Shown: positions 1-5,442 of the stretch, piece by piece | How the letters are laid out: each line of letters opens with the position of its first letter | Numbering within the stretch: the first letter of the stretch is position 1 | NCBI RefSeq assembly: GCF_021811875.1 | Contig: NZ_JAJBJD010000066.1 | Coordinates: 1-5,442 of the forward strand | Origin: Candidatus Bandiella numerosa | Lineage (GTDB): Bacteria; Pseudomonadota; Alphaproteobacteria; Rickettsiales; Midichloriaceae | Direction of reading: 5' to 3' | DNA: 5,442 nucleotides | Translations under genes and position numbers: made by a program | Notes under the pieces: model-generated | Database searches by the model: none | What the model was told of the DNA's origin: nothing | What the model saw: the letters and a program-made list of their open reading frames with translations, nothing else

Positions 1-51
1 TGATACTACCTCGCCTTTTTCTTTTTTTCTTACTATTATTTCAAAATCCAT
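1..51 (-). CDS. Possible start of a gene running off the left edge (HicB-like N-terminus?)
   Basis: A minus-strand frame begins with ATG at 51-49 and stays open to the window edge, giving 17 residues (MDFEIIVRKKEKGEVVS). The short motif AGG lies six bases before the ATG and could serve as a weak ribosome binding site. The same frame is open upstream to a TAA at 99-97, so a GTG at 87-85 is an alternative start. A beta strand followed by charged residues and a glycine resembles the opening of HicB/UPF0150-type antitoxins, but 17 residues are far too few to assign a family, and the frame may be chance or part of a decayed gene. It runs in the same direction as the four genes to its right but is separated from eptA by more than 200 bases. 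Confidence 0.3.
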   Translation of the reverse strand, partial: MDFEIIVRKKEKGEVVS

Positions 52-287
52 TTGATACCTGTATTGTTTTAGGTCAAAGGTTAGCACTTTTCCTATTTAT
101 ACGCTATCTAATATTTATGCTTCCTCTTTCGTATGTACTTATCTTTTCATTCTATCATATATGTTTCTTTCTGCCTATTATGCAATGGTCTTAAAGTATA
201 GATTTGCACCGAAAGTTGACTTAGAAATTTCTTGAAATTCTTTGGTTAAATTGATATAAATCTGCTCTATCATCTTAATTTCTTTTA
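1..287. other. Region without an intact gene, downstream of eptA
   Basis: No complete open frame of convincing length lies here. The minus strand has a 31-codon frame (ATG at 273-271, TAA at 180-178) that begins 14 nt after the eptA stop. The same frame continues leftwards with further stops (TAG 177-175, TAA 141-139, TAA 117-115, TAA 99-97) before the open stretch that reaches the window edge. I see no GC-rich hairpin followed by a T-run that would end eptA transcription; the only nearby inverted repeat (AGAATTTC / GAAATTTCT on the minus strand, about 222-240) is AT-rich with a minimal loop. A T-rich run at 16-28 is not preceded by a hairpin. The region is either a spacer or the remains of a gene. 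Confidence 0.5.
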
Positions 288-1901
288 CTATTTAACTTTG
301 CAATTTTGAAAAAAGCTCATGCCATTCTTTAGAGCTTTCGTGTCAATTTTCAATAAATCCAAAATCGAATGAAATAAATTATCATGAGAAAATTCTTTTT
401 CTACCTGCTTTGAAACACAACCCTTATCAATGCCAAAATCCATCGTAAAATTTTCTGATAACCATATAATCATTGGAATATGTTTTTGATGCTTCGGTGC
501 AACTAAGTATGGCATTCCATGCAAATAAATACCATCTTCTCCTAGAGATTGTCCATGATCAGAGACGTAAAACATTGCTGTATCCGCATCATTATTCTCT
601 TTTAATATTGAAATTACCTGTGATAAGAAATAGTCTGTGTACAATATTGTGTTATCATAACCATTGGTTATCTCTTCTGACGAACATTGCTGTAACTCAA
701 TTGACTTACAAATAGGTTTAAATTTATGAAAATTATCTGGTGTTCTCTTGTAGTATGCAGGACCATGACTACCTTTTTGATGTAAAACAATAAATAGATC
801 ATCTTTACTGTTTTGTTTAATAAATTTTTGAAAAATATTCAACATCTCCTCATCATAAATTTCTCTGTCTAAACCATCGTTTAAATATGACTCCATTTCT
901 ATAGTTTTCACATCATTACAAGCAGATTTGCACCCACTATTATTATCTATCCATAAAGTGTTAAATCCCGAATTCTTAATTAACTTTAATAAATTATCAT
1001 TATTTATAAATTTAGATTTACTAAAATTTGATCTATCAAGTGAGGAAAAAACACATGGCACAGAAACAGCAGTAGTAGTTCCGCATGAATAAAAATTGCT
1101 GAAATTTATTATATCATGTTTTTTTAAATTTGGATTTGTTTCCTTTACGTAGCCATTTAATGAAAAGTTACCAGCTCTTGCAGCCTCACCAATCACAAAT
1201 ACAAATATAGTCTTTCTTAGGTGGTGTTGCCAAGCTTGACTCTTATTTGCTTTACTTGATATTGATTTTACACTTTGTTCCGGAAGCAATAAAATTATAT
1301 TTTGATAAACACCATTGATGTAATTATTTGGTATAATTCTGAATATAATATCTTTATGGTTTCTAAAAACCGACACGAATGTTTTGTATTGAACAAATAT
1401 TACAGATATAAAAATTACTAATGCTAAAAGACTAAAAAGATAAAATTTGATATAAGTAAATATTTTGATAGGATACCTTATGTTTATTCTATAAATAGCA
1501 AATGATGGTATTATCCCAAAAAACAAAACCATCAGGAGCATTTTATAAGTAAATAATTCAAAAGATTCTTTTAAATCCGTCTCTAATACATTTTGAATCA
1601 TTGAGCTATCAATTATAACTCCATATTTCAGCATGAAATATTGAGCTAACGAACCGCAAATTAAAATCAATGATAACAATAATTTATGGATATAGCGAAA
1701 TGAAAAAAGAGAAATTGCGAAGTATATAAAACATACTAGAACAATAAAAAATATGAATAAAAAATTTAGTGAAAAAAGCTTATTAATAGTAACTAGATTA
1801 TAAAAAAAATTCCAGAGCGGTAAATTTAAAAATAAAGCTATAAAACCAGATATTAATAAATTGAATAGCTCCAGTGAAACAGTATTTTTTAATTTTAACA
1901 T
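288..1901 (-). CDS. eptA: Lipid A phosphoethanolamine transferase (EptA family)
   Basis: This complete 537-residue protein is an inner-membrane enzyme that should move phosphoethanolamine from phosphatidylethanolamine to lipid A on the periplasmic side, lowering surface negative charge and often giving resistance to cationic peptides (family knowledge). Five hydrophobic segments lie at about 10-30, 46-66, 71-92, 119-137 and 150-171, followed by a periplasmic sulfatase-fold domain from about 230. The metal-site Glu239 lies in VIGEAARAGNFSLNGY. The nucleophile Thr277 lies in CGTTTAVSVPC. His379 lies in HQKGSHGP, and Asp448-His449 in YVSDHGQSLGEDG. Cysteine pairs 273/283, 324/328 and 398/406 match the family disulfides. 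Length and architecture are normal and nothing essential is missing. The ATG follows ftsK by 32 nt with only a weak AAGA as binding site, so it is likely co-transcribed. The target could instead be another surface glycan, as EptB/EptC-type relatives share these motifs. Confidence 0.93.
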   Translation of the reverse strand: MLKLKNTVSLELFNLLISGFIALFLNLPLWNFFYNLVTINKLFSLNFLFIFFIVLVCFIYFAISLFSFRYIHKLLLSLILICGSLAQYFMLKYGVIIDSSMIQNVLETDLKESFELFTYKMLLMVLFFGIIPSFAIYRINIRYPIKIFTYIKFYLFSLLALVIFISVIFVQYKTFVSVFRNHKDIIFRIIPNNYINGVYQNIILLLPEQSVKSISSKANKSQAWQHHLRKTIFVFVIGEAARAGNFSLNGYVKETNPNLKKHDIINFSNFYSCGTTTAVSVPCVFSSLDRSNFSKSKFINNDNLLKLIKNSGFNTLWIDNNSGCKSACNDVKTIEMESYLNDGLDREIYDEEMLNIFQKFIKQNSKDDLFIVLHQKGSHGPAYYKRTPDNFHKFKPICKSIELQQCSSEEITNGYDNTILYTDYFLSQVISILKENNDADTAMFYVSDHGQSLGEDGIYLHGMPYLVAPKHQKHIPMIIWLSENFTMDFGIDKGCVSKQVEKEFSHDNLFHSILDLLKIDTKALKNGMSFFQNCKVK

Positions 1902-1933
1902 TTAATATCTTGATAATTTTTAACTGCAGTTTT

Positions 1934-4138
1934 TTATTTATTCCTTAGAACTTCTCTTTTTCCTTGAGAATTTGCAGGGCTTATTATTCCATCATTTTCC
2001 ATTTGCTCAATTAATGAGGCCGCTTTATTATACCCTATTTTTAATCTTCTTTGAATATAGCTGGTAGTTGGCCTTTTTTCATCTATTACTATTTTTATGG
2101 CCTGTTGATATAAATCCCCTCCGTCCTGATCCTCAAAAATTGAATTAACACCACCACCTGATGAATTATTATCTGTAATTATTAGGGAATTAAAATTAAC
2201 ATCATACTCACCAAAATTATTTTCCTTTAACTGTTTTACAACATTTTCAACCTCAAGATCACTGACAAAAGGACCATGCACTCTTGTTATATTACCACCT
2301 GGCATCATGTATAGCATATCGCCCATTCCCAAAAGTTGCTCAGCCCCCTGTTCACCTAATATTGTTCTACTATCAATCTTTGAGGTAACATGGAAGCTAA
2401 TTCTTGTGGGAAAATTAGCTTTAATCACACCTGTAATTACATCTACAGATGGTCTTTGTGTTGCCATAATTAAATGAATACCAGATGCTCTAGCCATTTG
2501 AGCAATTCTCTGAATATAGCCTTCAATTTCCTTACCAGCAACTAACATCAAATCTGCCATTTCATCCACTATGACTACAATGTAAGGCAATTCTTCATTT
2601 CCCAAATCAATCTCTTCAAATGTTGGTTCGCTAGTTTCATGATCAAAACCAGTTTGTATAACTTTTTTGAGTGTTGTTCCTTTTTTATTGGCCTGCAATA
2701 ATAATTCATTAAATCCCATAATATTCCTAACTCCAAGCGAAGCCATTGCCCTATACCTTCTTTCCATTTCTTGAACAACCCATTTTAACGCTCCAACTGC
2801 TTTTTTTGCTTCAGTTACAACTGGTGAAAGAAGATGTGGTATGCCGTCATATACAGATAGTTCCAACATTTTAGGGTCTATCATCACAAATCTGCACTGC
2901 TTCACTGTGCAAGAATATAATAATGATAAAATCATAGTATTAATTGCTACTGACTTTCCAGAACCAGTCGTCCCTGCTACAAGAAGATGAGGCATTTTTG
3001 CCAAATCAGTAATGACTGGCGCACCAGATATAGATTTTCCCAATACCAATGGTAATTTATAGTCATTATTTTTATATTCCCTACTTTCTATTAGCTCTCG
3101 CAAATATATTATCTCTCTTTTATCATTTGGTATTTCAATACCTAACGCATTTTTACCAGGTATTACAGCAATTCTAGTAGATACTGCACTCATAGACCTT
3201 GCTATATCATCAGACAATCCAATTACTCTTGAAGCTTTTGTACCTGCAGCAGGCTCAAGTTCAAATAAAGTCACAACTGGACCAACGCTATAATTTAACA
3301 TTTCTCCTTTAATACCGTAGTCTTTTAAAACTTTTTTCAAACTTTCACTATTCTCCTTAACCCGTTCATTATTAGATGAATTTCTTGAACCTGAATGCTC
3401 AGAAATTTTATCTAATATCTCAACAGATGGTAATGTTAATTTATCACCTTTATTATCAATCTTTTTTGTTATCTCTGACTTTTTATTCTTTACCGTATTA
3501 TCTACCTTTATCAAATTTTCATTAAAGGCTTCTTCATCAAATCTTTTCCTTTGACTAGATAGTTTAGCAATGACAAATTTGACGCATTTAAATAATATTT
3601 TTATACTAAAACCTATATACTTAAATATACTTCTCCACTCACTAAAAGTAAGTCCTAAACAAATAATACTAATAACAACAAATACACCTATAAGTGAAAA
3701 TAATAATATGTCTTTCTTAATATAAATTAATAGTAATTGCTTAAGATAAGCACCTATAAATCCACCATATCCAATGTTAAAAACAATACTATTTATTGAT
3801 ATCAAAGAAAATATTATTGCTAACACTAACGTTGCAAATAAAATACCTATAGTTCTGTATATAAAAAATTTGTTCGATAAATTATTCAGTGTCTTGACGG
3901 CGAATATAAAGAAAAACACTATTGGCAGTATGATTGAATACCCAAAGGTCTGGAGCAGAATATCTGAAATATTAGCTCCATAATTACCGAAAAAATTATG
4001 AGCATCAAGAGCTCCAGTTGCATTTAATACAGATGGATCCAACTTATCATATGTAATGATCGAGATTGAAACAAAAACCATCACGCATATTATGACCACA
4101 GCCATAAATAACTTAAAACTTTTCATTAAATAAGACAT
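1934..4138 (-). CDS. ftsK: DNA translocase FtsK
   Basis: This 734-residue protein is the septal DNA pump that clears chromosomes from the closing septum and activates XerCD recombination at dif. Four membrane segments lie at about 8-30, 58-82, 95-119 and 143-165, with the family motif [15 protein letters not shown] at 54-68. A short polar, Lys/Asn/Ser-rich linker spans about 181-265, much shorter than in E. coli. The alpha and beta motor domains follow, with Walker A GTTGSGKS at 389-396, Walker B ending in IVDEMADLM (Asp525, Glu526), and the conserved [13 protein letters not shown] and [11 protein letters not shown] stretches. A gamma winged helix at about 672-730 ([19 protein letters not shown]) should read the polar DNA sequences that orient the pump. 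The gene is intact and full length for an FtsK with a short linker. The start is the first ATG, 21 nt after virB9; there is no clear ribosome binding site, and Met5 is an alternative start. The gamma domain and membrane segments make it a true FtsK, not a VirD4 coupling protein. Confidence 0.97.
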   Translation of the reverse strand: MSYLMKSFKLFMAVVIICVMVFVSISIITYDKLDPSVLNATGALDAHNFFGNYGANISDILLQTFGYSIILPIVFFFIFAVKTLNNLSNKFFIYRTIGILFATLVLAIIFSLISINSIVFNIGYGGFIGAYLKQLLLIYIKKDILLFSLIGVFVVISIICLGLTFSEWRSIFKYIGFSIKILFKCVKFVIAKLSSQRKRFDEEAFNENLIKVDNTVKNKKSEITKKIDNKGDKLTLPSVEILDKISEHSGSRNSSNNERVKENSESLKKVLKDYGIKGEMLNYSVGPVVTLFELEPAAGTKASRVIGLSDDIARSMSAVSTRIAVIPGKNALGIEIPNDKREIIYLRELIESREYKNNDYKLPLVLGKSISGAPVITDLAKMPHLLVAGTTGSGKSVAINTMILSLLYSCTVKQCRFVMIDPKMLELSVYDGIPHLLSPVVTEAKKAVGALKWVVQEMERRYRAMASLGVRNIMGFNELLLQANKKGTTLKKVIQTGFDHETSEPTFEEIDLGNEELPYIVVIVDEMADLMLVAGKEIEGYIQRIAQMARASGIHLIMATQRPSVDVITGVIKANFPTRISFHVTSKIDSRTILGEQGAEQLLGMGDMLYMMPGGNITRVHGPFVSDLEVENVVKQLKENNFGEYDVNFNSLIITDNNSSGGGVNSIFEDQDGGDLYQQAIKIVIDEKRPTTSYIQRRLKIGYNKAASLIEQMENDGIISPANSQGKREVLRNK

Positions 4139-4159
4139 TCAAATAAATATGCGTAGAAA

Positions 4160-4933
4160 CTATTTTTTTATACTATTACTATTATTACGAAGTAATGGCT
4201 TTTCATTGAAAACACATATTACATCATTGCCATGCCTTAATGTATATTTACTTGCCACCCTTTCTATCACAACATATCCTTTTTCAACTCTGTAATTTAT
4301 AAGAGCTTCACTCCCGTCATTATTCACAAAAAATACAGCAGGCAATTCCGCATTTATATCCCTGAATTTCAGATACGTAAATCTGCCATCATCGAAGATT
4401 TGGGTTGGTTCAATGTTCACCGCACTACCACTAATCTTATATTCAAAATTATATAATTCTGGCTTCGTTAAATCAGGTCCGCTGCTACTTTCTACATTTT
4501 TTATAGAGGAATAATTCGTCTCACTAGGATATACAAATTTTATAATAAATGCCAAATCAGGATCATTTATACTGTCTGCATTCTTTGCATGCATTTCAAA
4601 AAAATACATTCTTTTATTTGTAATCACAGTCATATTTGTAGTTGCATCATCTTCAATCGGTTTAAGAAAAATTCTGTTTCCAGCAGGAACAATTTGCCAA
4701 GGAGTAGGAGTACCCATAGTGATAGTCTGAATTTCCTCATCAAGAGAAAATTCTATGATGGTTTGATAATAATAATGGCCAATATACCTAAAAACCGCAT
4801 TTGGTACATAATTAATTATTTTAATCCTATCTTCCCCTCCCATTGATCTAGGCATTACAGTTGCGTTACTACAAATACTAATATTTAAAAACAAAAGGAA
4901 CGCAAACAGACTCTTTAAGTATTTATTTTTCAT
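4160..4933 (-). CDS. virB9: Type IV secretion system protein VirB9 (TrbG/CagX family)
   Basis: This 257-residue protein belongs to the outer-membrane core complex of P-type (VirB/D4-like) type IV secretion systems, where VirB9 pairs with lipoprotein VirB7 and VirB10. A signal peptide (Lys-rich start, hydrophobic about 8-20) probably ends at SNA/T near residue 24; Cys21 does not sit in a good lipobox. The N-terminal domain (about 27-140) has the family pattern DRIKIINYVPNAVFRY, then WQIVPAGNRIFLKP and TTNMTVITNKRMYFFEM. The C-terminal domain (about 158-245), which binds VirB7 in known systems, is present with FDDGRFTYLKF, LPAVFFVNNDGSEALINYRV and a closing IERVASKYTLRHGNDVICVF. Length and domains are typical, so this is not the truncated VirB9 variant seen in some Rickettsiales. 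It starts 16 nt after the VirB8 fragment. The next gene is ftsK rather than virB10, so the pair is an orphan or duplicate vir locus. Confidence 0.93.
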   Translation of the reverse strand: MKNKYLKSLFAFLLFLNISICSNATVMPRSMGGEDRIKIINYVPNAVFRYIGHYYYQTIIEFSLDEEIQTITMGTPTPWQIVPAGNRIFLKPIEDDATTNMTVITNKRMYFFEMHAKNADSINDPDLAFIIKFVYPSETNYSSIKNVESSSGPDLTKPELYNFEYKISGSAVNIEPTQIFDDGRFTYLKFRDINAELPAVFFVNNDGSEALINYRVEKGYVVIERVASKYTLRHGNDVICVFNEKPLLRNNSNSIKK

Positions 4934-4949
4934 AAAATTATTAAACGTA

Positions 4950-5357
4950 TCAATCTTTATAACTAGTTATCAAAAAATTTATACTTTTCTTTGAATCCAT
5001 AAATTTTTTATTAATTTCTGACATGAAAAAATTAATTTCAGCTACCTTTTCTTCAATCGCCTCTTTACCATTAATTAATGAGCGAACTCTATAAGATACT
5101 TTTGCATATGAAGGTACAGTAACTTTTTTCAAAAATTCTATATTACTAATCTCGATCATCCTACTATTTTTATATCTATATTTCAACAATGGACTTTCTG
5201 GATTATCATCAATATTAATAAATTTAAAATATTCCTGAAACACTATAAGAGACGAAATATTATTTATGTAATTTAATCTCTCATTTAATTTATCAGGCTC
5301 CAGACTATTAGAATCAAAAAGGCCGTTGCATAAATGCAAAGCAAGGAAGATATGCAA
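4950..5357 (-). CDS. virB8: VirB8-family type IV secretion protein, N-terminus missing (5' end broken or misread)
   Basis: VirB8 is a bitopic inner-membrane scaffold of type IV secretion channels, with a periplasmic NTF2-like domain. The 135-residue frame matches that domain: SSLIVFQEYF near 35-44, NPESPLLKYRYKNSRMIEIS (52-71), the strand-rich AKVSYRVRS, a strand ending EKVAEINFFM, and a closing INFLITSYKD that corresponds to the family's NPLGF.V..Y ending. VirB8 proteins are usually about 220-250 residues, with a cytoplasmic tail, one membrane helix and an alpha-1 segment before this point; none of these is present. The drawn start is a TTG at 5357 without a ribosome binding site, directly after an in-frame TAA (5369-5367); the first in-frame ATG is residue 67. 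Recognisable homology begins at about residue 14 (FDSNSLEPDKLNERLNY). The gene is therefore probably a 5'-truncated or frameshifted pseudogene, or carries a sequencing error. Its position just before virB9 fits the usual virB8-virB9 order. Confidence 0.75.
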   Translation of the reverse strand: MHIFLALHLCNGLFDSNSLEPDKLNERLNYINNISSLIVFQEYFKFINIDDNPESPLLKYRYKNSRMIEISNIEFLKKVTVPSYAKVSYRVRSLINGKEAIEEKVAEINFFMSEINKKFMDSKKSINFLITSYKD

Positions 5358-5442
5358 TAAATGGATTTAAAAAATTAGATTCATATAAAGAAGAACGATA
5401 AGTTTGGTATAAAAGCTGATAGAATAATAGGAATTCAAGAAA
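5314..5442 (-). other. Open minus-strand frame to the right edge, possible upstream part of virB8
   Basis: The minus-strand frame that enters at 5442 is open for 42 codons and ends at TGA 5316-5314, inside a run of five T's (minus strand). It ends FAFMQRPF. Dropping one T from the run would join it to the VirB8 frame as RPF-DSNSLEPDK, roughly where VirB8 proteins have the conserved Arg-Glu-x-Tyr/Phe-Asp. The rest is aromatic and hydrophobic (FLEFLLFYQLLYQTYRSS) and does not clearly resemble the VirB8 segment expected there, so the link is tentative. Foreign or rearranged sequence joined to a truncated virB8 is the alternative. Confidence 0.3.
5326..5339. repeat. Short perfect inverted repeat TTGCAT-AA-ATGCAA
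   Basis: Six-base arms TTGCAT and ATGCAA are separated by AA. The element lies at the point where recognisable VirB8 homology stops. A similar direct copy (TGCAATAAATGG) is seen about 26 bases further right. It is too short and has too small a loop for a terminator, and may be chance in AT-rich DNA or a trace of a rearrangement joint. Confidence 0.3.

Noticed and set aside
16..28. T-rich run considered as an intrinsic terminator on the plus strand
   Set aside because: No stable hairpin precedes it and no plus-strand gene ends there; on the minus strand it reads as Lys/Glu codons of the possible edge gene.
473..715. 80-codon plus-strand open frame inside eptA
   Set aside because: It lies opposite the conserved catalytic domain of EptA and has no recognisable motif; it is a shadow of that gene.
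1922..1931. Palindrome AACTGCAGTT between ftsK and eptA, considered as terminator or operator
   Set aside because: It is a 10-base palindrome with no loop, flanked by A/T runs on both sides. It is too weak for an intrinsic terminator and one copy gives no support for an operator.
2575..2778. 67-codon minus-strand frame inside ftsK
   Set aside because: It is an out-of-frame reading of the conserved FtsK motor region, without its own motif or ribosome binding site.
3774..3983. 69-codon plus-strand open frame inside ftsK
   Set aside because: It is the complement of the FtsK membrane segments, and its Ile/Asn-rich composition is explained by that.
1934..4138. Possibility that the ATPase is a VirD4 coupling protein of the neighbouring type IV system
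   Set aside because: Four N-terminal membrane segments, the FtsK-specific motor motifs and the C-terminal gamma winged helix identify a chromosome translocase.
4589..4846. 85-codon plus-strand open frame inside virB9
   Set aside because: It is opposite the conserved VirB9 N-terminal domain; its His/Ser-rich composition is typical of an antisense shadow.
1..5442. CRISPR arrays, tRNA or rRNA genes, riboswitches
   Set aside because: No regularly spaced repeats, no cloverleaf-like or rRNA-like conserved stretch were seen; the window is filled by four protein genes.

Overview
The window is AT-rich (about 30% G+C by eye) and every gene I can support is on the minus strand. Read in the direction of transcription (right to left) the order is: a VirB8-family fragment (ends 4950), virB9 (4933-4160), ftsK (4138-1934) and an EptA-type phosphoethanolamine transferase (1901-288). 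The gaps are only 16, 21 and 32 nt, no intrinsic terminator is visible between the genes, and ribosome binding sites are weak or absent. This looks like one polycistronic unit.

Organism (inference): the low G+C, an orphan vir gene pair typical of the scattered type IV secretion loci of Rickettsiales, and FtsK with a short linker suggest an obligately intracellular alphaproteobacterium, probably in Rickettsiales or a relative. An EptA homologue implies that this lineage makes lipid A, which argues against Anaplasma- or Ehrlichia-like bacteria lacking LPS. Another AT-rich intracellular proteobacterium cannot be excluded.

Region by region: 1-287 has no intact gene. It holds a possible start of another minus-strand gene running off the left edge, and a longer minus-strand frame with five stops that may be a gene remnant. 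288-1901 is a complete lipid A phosphoethanolamine transferase with its catalytic Thr, metal ligands and disulfide cysteines. 1934-4138 is a complete FtsK/SpoIIIE DNA translocase with four membrane segments, motor and C-terminal winged helix. 4160-4933 is a complete VirB9 with signal peptide and both domains. 4950-5357 carries the periplasmic domain of VirB8, but the usual cytoplasmic and membrane-spanning N-terminus is missing in this frame, and the gene is probably broken near 5314-5330. 5358-5442 is of uncertain content.

Function: VirB8 and VirB9 are parts of a type IV secretion channel (inner-membrane scaffold and outer-membrane core). FtsK resolves and segregates chromosomes at division, and EptA decorates lipid A in the periplasm. 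Apart from all acting at the envelope they do not form one pathway, so the linkage is probably a result of genome rearrangement. I see no convincing new defence or mobile system. The most interesting points are the broken virB8, the vir pair separated from virB10/virB11/virD4, and the decayed-looking sequence at both edges.
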